From positions 2,353,001 to 2,417,000 of the forward strand of contig JAZGTN010000016.1 of assembly GCA_037783415.1 (NCBI GenBank): a stretch of 64,000 nt of DNA, written 5' to 3'. Origin of the DNA: Leptasterias polaris. Taxonomy: Eukaryota > Echinodermata > Asteroidea > Forcipulatida > Asteriidae. Every line of letters starts with the position of its first letter. Position 1 is the first letter of the stretch. The notes beneath the pieces were generated by a model. The model had not been told where the DNA came from and did not search any database. It worked only from the letters and a program-made list of their open reading frames with translations. Below, in pieces: positions 1 through 11,288 of this stretch. Both the position numbers and the translations under genes were made by a program.

Positions 1-439
1 TACATTAAAGTGGTGTAAAATATCATTTTATTTGATATTCTTTTAGAGTGAAATTTGAAATATGATGCCATTGAATATCAATAACAAAAAGGGCATGAGT
101 GCGCTCAGTGCCAGGAAAGGGGGGGGTGGTTAATCGCCCCCACAAATACCATCAAATTTTTTCTCTGATGGCCAAATTTGAATTTAGCCCATAACCGTTG
201 CACCCAAATTAATGCAATTATGTTCGTGTTACCCCAGCTCTAGAAAAACGCTGTAAGTGTAAGTCTGTCATTGTGGTAAAAGTAAATGTTTTTTCAGCAG
301 TAAATAATTACATTATTTAAAGATTAATGTTTGCCCACTAAAATTAAAGAGGAGCCCCAAGGTCGAATATAGTTTTGTGATGCACTCATTTCCCAATAGA
401 TAGATACCTCAAGAAAGTGAAAAAAATATATAAGTCTCT

Positions 440-700
440 AACCTCACAATAAAATGGTGTAAAATGTCATTTTATTTGATAATCTTTCAGAGTGAAATTT
501 GAAACATGGCATCATCGGACATCAAAAACAAACGGGTCTGTACATTCCAAAAAGGAATCTCGTTTCAGTCAAAAGGTCAAAAACAATGCCACTTTGATTG
601 AATAACATCAACATTTAGGAATGTACTAAAAACAAAAATGTACAAAAATGTCCAGACCATATGTTTGAAATGTGAGGTCAGAGAACGTTTTTGGATTTTG
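440..700 (+). repeat. Dispersed repeat (GAGTGAAATTTGAAA type)
   Basis: TCTTTCAGAGTGAAATTTG, GTACATTCCAAA and GTCAAAAGGTCAAA recur at 1-120 (partly), 34530-34830 and, inverted, 63210-63410. Confidence 0.65.
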
Positions 701-727
701 ACAAAAAATTGTACTTGAAGAGTCGGC

Positions 728-1098
728 ATGTCGTGGCCGAGCGGTCTAGGTCACCGGACCTAAGCTCTGGTGTTTTCAGCAGCAGAGTGTGGGTTCGATA
801 CCCGGTCATGACACTTGTACCCTTGAGCAAGGCACTTAACCATAATTGCTTCGAAAAAGTTGGGAAGGTAGTGCATTCTGCTCTACCAGACAGGCTCCTA
901 GTGGATGATACCCTGATGCCTACATCCTTAAGGACTGTGAAGGGGGTAATCCTGTTTCAGCCCCAGGAGTAGGAGGCAACATGCCCCTGGTGTCAATTGA
1001 TTTGGGTCGATAGCCCAAATCAGTTATGTGTAGCCCTCACCTTCAGTGGCTGTCCGTGGCCTTGTGAGTTAGGCGATATCTCATACAAAAAAAAATCA
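728..1098 (+). mobile_element. tRNA-derived SINE (Leu/Ser-type head)
   Basis: The head reads like a tRNA: GTCGTGGCCGAGCGGTCTAG is a type II box A region and GGGTTCGATACCCGG a box B. It is followed by the ACACTTGTACCCTTGAGCAA body shared with the antisense copy at 37.1-37.4 kb, and ends in an A run. Confidence 0.75.
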
Positions 1099-1272
1099 AA
1101 ACTGTTCAACCCAAGGTTAGAGACTTGTAATTTTCTTTTCCGTGTTCATAAGGACTCTAACTATTGGAAAATGATTGGAGCCCAAACTGAATTTGACCCC
1201 GGAGTCCCTCTTTTTTACAGGGCACTGTTAGTATCAGATTGTTTAACAATCCAATTAAAGGCAAAGTATACC

Positions 1273-2572
1273 CAAGGGCGTCGATGGGTGGGGGACGGGG
1301 GGGACATAACCCCCCCCCCCCCCCCCACTTTTTAGACTGGGGGGACAGCATATCAGATGTCCCCCCCTACTTTTTGATTAACTGTTCATTAGAAATATGC
1401 AACAAAATTTAAAAATAAATACACCATTTTCTTGATTTAATATTTCAATACAATTTTTGTTCAGATAAAAGAATAGCGAACAAACGGTGAAATTTTTTCT
1501 TCATTTTCATCTTTTTTTCTGATGGACCACGCGCAGAATGGTATTTTGGGCCTATTTCCGTTTCTATAATACAGACAATAGACGACAAGTTTCGTTTAAG
1601 ACATGAACGCCAAAATCCCGCTTACATACCTTGTTAGCATTCAAGTTATGCGTCGTTTGTGTATGCTACATGTGTACGGTACACTATCCCCCCACAAAGG
1701 AAGTCAGTGAGTGCGCGAACGTCCGTGCAAGTGTTACATTTTAACGCACAAAATGTAGTAAAATCCACAGTACACGTTTGGTATTGACTCTGAAAATTAA
1801 TGGCAATAAAAACTTACTTGGTAAGAAGTACAGCAGCTTTGGGTAGTATAATGAATTTTGAGAAACTTTTAACTTCGAAGTACTACGGTTATGGAAAAAT
1901 ATATCACTTTTTATTCCCCAAAATTTGAATCTGAGAAGCGTTTCTGTCAGAAACGCTTCTCAGACTGTGTATTCCTATGGGGAGTATTCTTCCTGCGTGG
2001 AAATATTCGCTCCGGTTTTTCAGTGATATCTCAAAAACGCGACCACCTTTTGAAGTGAAATTTTCACAGGTTAGTTTTATTGTATATACCTACATTTATA
2101 TAGGATTAACAAAATCAGCAGGCTCCAATTACCAAACGTATGCAGCACCTTTAAAATAAATAGGAGCAGGTTGTTCAGTGTTATAATTTTGTTTTCTAAA
2201 AACAAAATATTAATTTAAAAAAAAGAAAAACGTAAGAAGAAACAAAAACATCAAAAACCCTCTCAATTTTACTTTAGAAATTGTCGCAATGTGGTTACAA
2301 TTAAAAAGGATTGTGAATAATATGAAGTTTGTATTTGGCAGAATCTCGGTTTTACATAAGGGAAACCAAAGCCCAAATCCCATTTCGGATGATGTTTTTG
2401 TTAAATATCACCCCCTGTAACTCACCTCCTGGTCAAACAAAAAATAGGGAACAAGTGTAACACAGAAATTAAATGTAAAAGTAATGTGTGGGGTGCAAAT
2501 AATGTAAGATGTATTTTTTCAAGACTTGCTCGCCCGTCCCCCCCTACTTTTCAGTAGCGATCGACGCCCCTG
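1273..2572. mobile_element. hAT-type non-autonomous transposon, 1.3 kb, with exact 8 bp target duplication
   Basis: The ends are CAAGGGCGTCGAT and the reverse complement of CAGGGGCGTCGAT (12 of 13 match). AGTATACC occurs immediately outside both ends (1265-1272 and 2573-2580). The 8 bp duplication and CAGGG-type termini fit hAT elements. It split an older MITE and itself carries another MITE (about 1765-2158). No transposase frame is visible. Confidence 0.8.
1765..2158 (+). mobile_element. MITE family 1, copy A
   Basis: It opens with ACACGTTTGGTA and closes with TACCAAACGT, carries the AACTTACTTGGTAAGAAG block, and has a perfect 16 bp-arm central palindrome around 1930-1965. It lies inside the hAT-type element and is a near-identical inverted match to copy C. 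Confidence 0.8.
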
Positions 2573-2945
2573 AGTATACCTTTGGTTTTTAGAACCGTTT
2601 GATTGTTTTATTCCTTTATAAATGTAGATATATACATCAAAACTAACCTGTGAAAATTTCACTTCAAAAGGTGGTCGAATTTTTTGAGACATCGCCAAAA
2701 AACCGTTGCGAATAATGTCCACAATGTCCACACAGGAAGATTATTCCCCATACAAATACAGAATCTGCGAAAAGTTTCCGACAGAAACGTTTCTCAGATT
2801 CAAATTTTGTGGCATAAAACCCGATATCTTTTTCCAATAACCACATTACTTCGAAGTGAAATGATTCTCACAATGCTTTATACTATCGAAAGCTGACTGT
2901 ACTTCTTACCAAGTAAGTTTTTATAGTCATTACCAAACATTTGTG
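2573..2945 (-). mobile_element. MITE family 1, copy B (main part; the other end is 1256-1272)
   Basis: On the minus strand it has the AACTTACTTGGTAAGAAG block, a decayed central palindrome and GGTTTTTAGAACC near its end. Its terminal AAGGCAAAGTATACC lies 1.3 kb away, on the far side of the hAT-type insertion. Confidence 0.75.
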
Positions 2946-3263
2946 ATTTGTGATTTCATAGTACTTCTTGAATCACTCCTTTTTTTTTTACAAAAAAAGC
3001 TAAAAGCTAAAAGGTAAATTCGCTAAATCAATACTAAAGGGTATGAAATTGAAAACCAACAGATGCCAATTTTTTTATAACAAATCACAGTGTACCTATG
3101 AAAAATCTTCCATGTTAACCATAGCGCTTAAACTTTTTAGGTTATTTAAAGTCGTTAGTGACGATTTCAAACTTCACAAGAACATGCCAAGCTCAGAGCT
3201 TACACTTTGGTCTTTAAAAAGAACCACGAAAAAGACATCAACTTCTTAATATATTGTTTTTAA

Positions 3264-3664
3264 AGGTGCTGTATATGTTTGGTAATTGGAGCCTACTGAT
3301 TGTGTTAATCCTATATAAATGTAGGTACATACAATAAAACTAACCTGTGAAAATTTCACTTCAAAAGGTGGTCGCGTTTTTGAGATACAAATGTATCACC
3401 GAAAAACCGGAGCGAATATTTCCACGCAGGAAGAATAATCCCCATAGGAATACACAATCTGAGAAGCGTTTCTGACAGAAACACTTCTCAGATTCAAATT
3501 TTGGGGAATAAAAAGTGATATATTTTTCCATAACCGTAGTACTTCGAAAATAAAAGTTTCTCAAAATTCATTATACTACCCAAAGCTGCTGTACTTCTTA
3601 CCAAGTAAGTTTTTATTGCCATTAATTTTCAGAGTCATTACCAAACGTGTACGGTGCCTTTAAC
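3264..3664 (-). mobile_element. MITE family 1, copy C
   Basis: Full length, from AAAGGTGCTGTATATG to ACGGTGCCTTTAA. It is nearly identical to copy A but inverted, and ends about 40 bp from the NCOA6 stop codon, so it probably lies in or next to the NCOA6 3' UTR. Confidence 0.82.
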
Positions 3665-3705
3665 ACAGATTTGCAAATTGGGTTTCTCAATAAATACTAC
3701 TACTT

Positions 3706-6700
3706 TTAATAAACTTTTAAAATAGGACTCAAAATGTTTTCCAAACCTTTGGGCATACCTCTTCCTGAGGAGCGAGTGCTTCTTTTCCTGGATGAGCCGT
3801 CAGAATCAACGTCTCCCGTCATGTCCCGTTCCTTCTGTCCTCTTCCTCTTGTCGTTGGAGGTGACTCTTCTTTATCCCTGTCCTTCCCTCGAGCCAGCTG
3901 CTCAGCCGGAGATCGCCGCCCGCTGCGTAGACTCCTCAAAGACATACCAGGAACTTCTTCTGAGGTATGCCTCGTCCTCCGAGGTTCAAACTCTCCTTCT
4001 GCATCTTTTCCCGGCTTTGTCCCACCTTCCTTGCTTTGTTCCTTTTCTGAGAGGTTCATAGCAGCCCCAGAGTGGCACGGCTCTTCGACAGGGCTCTTGG
4101 CAGATGGGACCTCAAGTTTGTCTGTCCCTGAGGCTTCTTGTTTTGATGACTCATCAGACACACATTCAGAGGAGCTTTTGTCAAACAAGTCTTCACTTTC
4201 AGGATCCTTTTGTATGACTTCTTCGACAAGGATTGTGATTTGATCTGGCTTGTTTAAGAGTGACGACTCCGTAGGTATATCCGTGTCCGAGAGTGTACCC
4301 ACCTCACACGATTGATTAGGGTCTTGTTGCACACTGGACTTTGAAGTCTCTTCAACCTGGTTTCCCATATCCTCCATGGATGATTTAGGAGCTTCTTCCG
4401 TTTTGGTTACCTCAGACACTGCAGCTTGAATTCTTGTTGATGCTTCAACATTGGCAGGTACCTTTTCTTCCTGTTTATCCTCAGAGAGTTTGTTTTGTTC
4501 AGGCACTTCAACAACATCAGGAGTCGTCTTCATAGTGTTCGGCAGCATCTTTACAGACTCACTCTCGGTGTTACTGATGTCTTTTTGCAACAATGTTCCG
4601 CCTGTTACCTTGGGTGTTAAGGGTTCATTTGAGATGCTTTCATCAACTTGTTGAGGAGTGCCTGTTAAATTTTGGGCACTATCTTTGATAAGTGGGGATG
4701 AGCTTTCTTTGGTTTTCTTTGCAAGGGGTTCATCGGCGTTCTCAGAAGAGGGTCTCTTACGAGGCTCTGGGGATGATGATGAGGATGATGATGAGGATGA
4801 TGATGAGGAGGATGTTGGGATCGGAGTAATCCTGCTGGTCTCTGCAGGGGTTGAGGGATCTTGTCTGGGTTGAATCGCCGATTCATTTGGAGAAACTGCA
4901 TCAGCTGAGATTAATGCTCCCTTATCCTCTGGTGAATGTGTTGGGGTTGCTGACAATACGACTGCAGACTCCTGATCAACTGATTTGGTTTCAACACTCT
5001 GGTCTGGCTCCGCGGAACCTTTGTCCTGACTTGCTTTGTCAGCAACCTGATCACTTTCAGGAGTCGCCATCCTTATGTCTCCTTCTGCGGTGCTGCAAGG
5101 TACAATAGGAGCACTAGTATCTGTAATAGGCGACTTTCCTCGAGGGCTTACAGCCTTTGGGGCATAGTGTTGTTTATTCTCGGGAGGTACTACTGTAGTA
5201 CTCGAAACAAAGGCAGGGTTCTTGTTGGGTTGTCCCGGTATACTGAACTTTTCTTGAACTTTCTGTTCATCAGACGGAGCTCTTTTTTCAGTGGTGCTTA
5301 GTTGCCATTCACCAAATGTGAAAGACTCGGCTGGCGAAGTGTTTAGTTTAGCCCCGTCCAGTGTCTCTGTGAGTGGTGGAGCCTGCTGCTGTGCCTGCTG
5401 CGCTAAGGCAAAGGGTGTTGCAAAATTGTCTTCTGTGAAATCCATGTAGGATTTGGTCGATTTCAATCTTGTTGTGAGCTGAGATTCTGTCGCGGTTGTA
5501 GTTATTGGATGAGTTGGTATAACAGGGTTTGCCGTTGAGAAACTTGATGATAGAGGGCTCGCAATATGGCGAGGTTGTACTGGCGATGTCCTGGTAGTTG
5601 GTATACTCTCACTCTCCATTCTAATTGAAGAGGAGCTTTGAGTCAATGACTTGGTTGGCTGTACTGTATCACTTGTCGTGGCTGTAATGGCACTGGTTGA
5701 TTTTGTGCCTGCAGAGCTAAATTGCAAATCTCTCTGCGTAACATTAGGTGGATCAATTTGGACATGGCCTGGCCCTGGGCTCCCCTCTGCGGTTTTCATC
5801 ATCAGCTGTATCTGATCAGCAGAGGAATCAGTTGGGGTCTTGGCCATGTTTTTAAATGCTGGTGCGTTTGGTGTTTGGCGAGCGTGCAGACCTGCAGTGT
5901 CATGGCTAGATGATCCTCTTTCCCGATCTCCTGTTGCCATTTTACCAGCTGGAGGGAGTGTCTCGGGGGATCTTCTCATGCGGATCAGGTTTTTATCAGT
6001 TGCCTTTGGTGTTGGAACGACCTTGGCTTTTGCTGCCGACGCCATTGCAGTCGTCACTGTCCATGCCGACTTGGCGATGGAGCTCAACAAGGCACTAGCA
6101 CTCCCAAGTGAAGAGTCATTATTACAGGTGGTCGGGGGAAGTGTCGACAGCGATGCTCTTGGTGGTGTTCTTGATCGTACAGGTCTTGACATCTGTTCTG
6201 TTGCCTTCATAATCCCAGAGGCCCTAGACATTGCTGCTGTCTTGACCATAATTGATTGGGCTTGTGCTAAGGTACTCGACGCTGAAGTGTAAATTGAAGT
6301 CTTTACGGGTGATGTGGATGTCGTTTGAGGGCCTTGTGGGTGACCAATGCTCGCTCCTGCCTTGGGAGACAGCCGTAGTTGGGACTGACGCTTTTCTCCT
6401 GAAGGCTTCATGTACACATGCTGTGAATTTGTGTCTGCTTCACCAGCAACACCTTTTGATGAAGATTCTGGTTCAACCCGTTTCACCTCATCTTGACTTG
6501 ATTTTGACATTTTCTCGGACAACTTAGATGTTTGGTATGACTGCTGGTAGCTTGGGGGCTCTACTCTCTGATTCTGAGACTGCAGGGCAGGTTTGGGAAC
6601 TTGAGACTGGAGAGAGTTTTGCTCTTTTTCACCTGTGAGTACAGTATTTTCTTGCATGTTGACAGTGGACCACTGACTTACAGGAGGCTGGGATATTGAT

Positions 6701-9700
6701 GGTAAAGATTGAGTGATGGGAACAACTGCTTTAGGCTGGCTGCTAAGGTGACTTTGCAGAGGGCCGTGAGTAGCTGCCACCAGCTGTGAAAGTGGCATCA
6801 AGGACATCTGTTTCATGTCAGTGACTTCACTCGATTGCTGGACTGGTGTGAATGCGGAAACACTCGTACTTGAAATAGATGAAGCATCTACAGCTGTGGG
6901 GATTATTGACGAGATAGAAGCCACACTCGATTCTGCTGTTGTAACAACTACTTGAGATATGATTCCTGATTTATCAGCTGGATTTTCTGCATGCATTTGT
7001 GGAGCAGGCGTTGATGATGTAGGTGCAACAGAAACAGAACTATATGCACTGGGAGTGGTGCCGGACGTTGTTTGTGCTGTTGATGTGTTACTGCAAATGT
7101 TTGCAGGTGCTACCTCTGGTGAACTGTTAGGTATTGCAGCAGCAGTAAATGTTTCTGCTTCAGGTTTTGAAGCAGTAAATACCTGAAACTTTTGAGTTGT
7201 TTGATCTGAGCCAGGACCATGGCTGCCACCAACGTCAGGATTTTTTTCTGGAGCTGGGGGTAATGCTGAGACTGTGCCATGGGCGGCCAGGCTCTCTAAC
7301 AACTCTTTCGATGCTGTTGAAAGTGTTGTGGGCGACAATAAAATTTCAGGAGCTCTTTCCAATACTGTCATTGGTGTCTCATGCAGTGATGGTTGCTGAG
7401 GTACTTGGGATTTTGTGGGCAAATGCGTAGGAAATGAATGAGTCTGGAGTTGATGCTGGGATGGCATGACTAGTTTCAGAGCTGGGGAACTAGTTGCTGA
7501 ATTACCCGGACCGTGGATGAATTGAGCTTCTTTCTTTTCAATACTACCGACGGTATTCCCAGGATCTTGACCTGCCATTGCTTGAGGCAAAGTGCCATGA
7601 GGCTGACCAGGATACACAGGTTGAGAAGTCTGATCGAAGTCTTTTAAATTCCTAAACAGCCCACTCTTGCTTCCTTCACCTACTAGACCAGAGAAAGGCG
7701 ACAGGCTTCCAAGGTGAGAGCTTTCAAATGTTGTCGCTGTAGGTGCAGTTGTAGTACTGGTTCCAAATTGCTGTTCAGTAGAAGGTCGGTTAAACATCGC
7801 CCGTTGTTGCTGATTACCAATGGTAGAAGGCGGTATATACATGGAGGTGATGTTACTAGGCTGTGGTACAACATCAACTTTAGGGCGAGATGCTTGAGGA
7901 AAAGGAGTGCCTTGATTTGGAATACCAAGCCATGGTTCTGCATGTGAAGCTGATGGGGGCGTGGTGGATGGCTGTCTTACATCTGGACCAGAATCCCTTA
8001 AAGTTGGTGTTGTAGATAGTGAAGTTGATGTTGTAGATAGTGCAAACCTTTCAAAAATTTTGTCATCTGCAACACTTGTACTGGCTACTTGGAGCTTTCC
8101 CTCCGTTGGACATTTTTCAGGATTTACAATCTCATTTAACAGTGCCTTGAGATGTGATTTATCATCTTGTTTGGCAGACCCAGTTTGTTCTTGCGGCTCC
8201 TGTTGGCCATCTTTGAGGGAAGATGAATCCTTGGCAGGTCCTTGATTAGTGGTATTTGATGGTGGAGGTCTTCCAACTAATTGGTGCATAAATTTGATAC
8301 CCTCTGTTGTGATTACTCTTGGTTGGTTTGCTGGGCGCTCGATGTTACTGATATTAGATTTTTGTGTGTCAAGCATACTCCCTAGCATTCTCTCTGTAGC
8401 AGCGCTAAACTCTGCTGGCTGCATTGGTGTCCGTGCTCCTATTTGAGAAGGTAAAGCTGGCAGAGGCTTCTGGCCTTCTACAGATGGTAAAGAAAGCCAG
8501 TCACTCTGAGAGGCAGTGGAGCTAGGTGGAACTCCTAGCATGGGCTTCGGGGGTGTTTCCTGCTGCTTAGCGCTGCGGAACAACGGTGCCATCTGAAGTA
8601 TCTCGGAGGGTGGAGTAACACTGCTCAGGAACTGACTAAGTGTGTTGTGCTCTGGATTGTTTCTTGCTATTGCCATATCCCTGATGGAGGGCTGGGCTGA
8701 TGGAGCAAAGGTTCTGGACGTCAAGGTTTGCAATCCTGCAATGCTTGATGACATAGATGTTGGTGACCCACCTGAGATGGGTCCATAATGACCTTGCTGA
8801 TGGGGAGTTGGTCTGGTGGCTGGCGATGGGGGAGTCCTCCTCTGCTTTATGCTGTCAGGCATCTTCGGAGGAGACAAACGAACAGGCGAATTTGACAATC
8901 TCCTCTCAGTGCTTGAGGCTGTTTGCGGTCCAACCCTAGATGATAACTGACCAGCCTTCATAAGGTCAAACTGACTTTCTGAGAGGCTTGTTACTGGAGA
9001 GGCAATATTTGGACTTGGAACAGGTTTGGGCAGTTGAGTTGACAACCCACTACTCTCTGTAAATGATCCTGAAGTGGTAGACGAAGTCACTGTTTTTACA
9101 GCTTGGTCTCCCGTTTGGGATTCAGACTTTGAAGGCAAGACATCTTTGCTTGGAGATTGTTTTCCATTCTTAGCATCAGCTGCCTCCTTGGCTTCCCTGG
9201 CAATGACTGCAGCAACAGCCATGGTGTCTCTCTCAGCCTCTGTCATCCCACGTAGAGCAGCCTCTTCATCAAATGCAGGATTAACCTCCACCTTTGGCTT
9301 TGGGGGTCCAGTCGGCTTGTCATTCCCATTCCAACCAGGAATAGGTTCTTTTGATTTCTTCGATTGAAGCTCCACGAGCTTCCGCTGCTTCTCTTGGTCA
9401 GTTGATGAGCTGAATGTAGGAGCAGCACTCCAAGTGTCCATTTGGTTCATTGAAATGGAACTCGGGATCATTTCGAGCTGCCGATTAGGTTGCAGTTGAC
9501 CTTTAGCCTGAGTTATTGGCAAGTTGTTTTGTTGTAACTGACTAGGTTCCATTGGAACAGGGTTTCGAGGCATTTGTCCAGGGTGCATAAAACCTGGTCT
9601 GACCTGACCCTGAGCAAACTGTTCTGCATTTGATATCGGGCCGATGGACATTCTAACATTAGGGAGTTGAATGTGGGACATCTGGGGAGGAAACGAGGGA

Positions 9701-11288
9701 CTAGATGAATAATGCCCACCAGGCATCGGGAAAGTTTGCATGTTACCCGGTTGCACTTGATTTTGACCCTGCATTATCGGACTCTGTGATATGTGACCCT
9801 GCATGAATTGACCATGCTGCATTTGTGCTTGCGTGAACTGCCCAGCAGATGTCAACTGACTAAGTTGAAACTGAATTTGCTCCTGAGAGAGATGTCCAAT
9901 GTTAGCCTGCACCATAGGATTATTGGGCGGGAATGGACCCGATGTGGATATTTGACTCAAAATGTTACCTTGCGATGTAAAAAATGGGGAATTATTATTA
10001 GGAATGGTCGAGTTTGGGGTCACAAGGGTGCCGATACTATTTCCAATTGTAAATGGGGAACTTGTACTCAGTGCTGTGGTTGGAGGAGTTGCCATCAGCG
10101 ATTCTTGGCTGAAAGGTCCAAGTTGACCTATTGTTGGGGTAACCGTCCCAATGGTTTTACCCCCCGAAGTGTTTGCCAGAGGAAACTGTTTCGAAGAGAT
10201 GTCACTCTGAAGAAGATTTACCAAGAGCGGGCTTGTCAGTGCAACATCGGTTTTCTTCTGTAAAAGCTGCATTTGTTGGGTATGCGGACTTGTGACGAGT
10301 CCCCTTGACATGGGAATCTCCGCAAAAGAAAACTGTGTGCATGGTGCAGTTGATGTTGCCACTACAGATGCAGCAGGCATGACACTTGTTGCCATAGAAG
10401 AAGACGGCGGTGAATTGGGACTGATGGGATTGTCAATTAAGCTTGGTGGAAGGATCAGATGTGATGGTTTACTGGTGTTGAAACTGTCAATGTTATCTGG
10501 AGTCGTCGTGGGAGGCAGGGACTGCAGATGAGGGGGGAGGGGTAGAAGTGGCTGTCCTGCTGCTACTGCTAGCTCAGGAGGTTGTATGTTTGCTTTCTTG
10601 GTGCGTTTGCGCCTCTTTTTGGCTGGCGGTTTTGCCTGCTGTGCAGCTGGCAGAGAAGGAGCTGTTCCAGTTTGTATGTTCTGCTGCTGATTTGTCTGCG
10701 CCATGTTGACCTGGGGGAAAAACTGGGGAATCTGGTTCCAAAAACTTGCAGGTGGTTGTTGGAGAGGGCGTTGCTGAGGGGCATTCATGGTGTTCCAAAG
10801 GTTTCCAGCCCCTTGTTGGGGAAACAATGACCCAGGGCCCGGGCCTGATAATCCTTGAAGAGGTGGTCTGGTAAGCTGCTGAAGAGAGACACCAGGCATT
10901 TGGAAATTTAATCCACTTCCAGATCCTAAGGTGAGTCCGGCAACCATGTTTGCAGGAGTTACATTTGATGATGGATTTAGAGGAGACGCCATCACAGGCG
11001 AAGGAGATGGGGGAACGATTGGGGTACCTTGAAGAAGTTGGGGTGTACTCGATGGTGTTGAGGGTAGCGGAGAAAACAGGCTGCGCTGTGCCTCACTTGT
11101 CGGAGGAGGCGGCAAGGAAATCGCCTCGCCATTATCCACCTGCACAGACAGAATACCTAGCTTGTGCAGATTGGGGTCCCCTCGCTGAGCAAGCTCCCGT
11201 AGACGTGCTGCAGCTTCTGGTGGGATATTGAATGTGACACGAACACTGTTCCATGGCTCTACCTTGGAGAGGTTCACAGCATCATCAT
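3706..11288 (-). CDS. NCOA6: NCOA6 giant exon
   Basis: This is the main coding exon, about 7.58 kb without a stop. It is low-complexity Gln/Pro/Ser/Thr-rich sequence with conserved islands, as is usual for this family. It starts at the splice acceptor (AG at 11290-11289); its first in-frame GTG at 11277 is not a real start. The reading frame stops at 3706. Close to the end, a GTATGC after Gly-Arg could serve as a splice donor, in which case the last 15 or so residues would be replaced by an unseen exon. The Arg-Lys-Arg-Ser tail just before that point resembles the vertebrate C-terminus. Confidence 0.93.

Noticed and set aside
1310..1326. Long C run as a biological signal
   Set aside because: Homopolymer C/G runs occur at several transposon ends here (also 19350, 24465, 25090, 57655). 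They are best seen as simple repeats prone to sequencing error.
3734..4243. 169-codon plus-strand open frame opposite NCOA6
   Set aside because: It mirrors the low-complexity Ser/Pro/Glu codons of the NCOA6 exon and has no recognisable domain. The same holds for the other frames within 3.7-11.3 kb.
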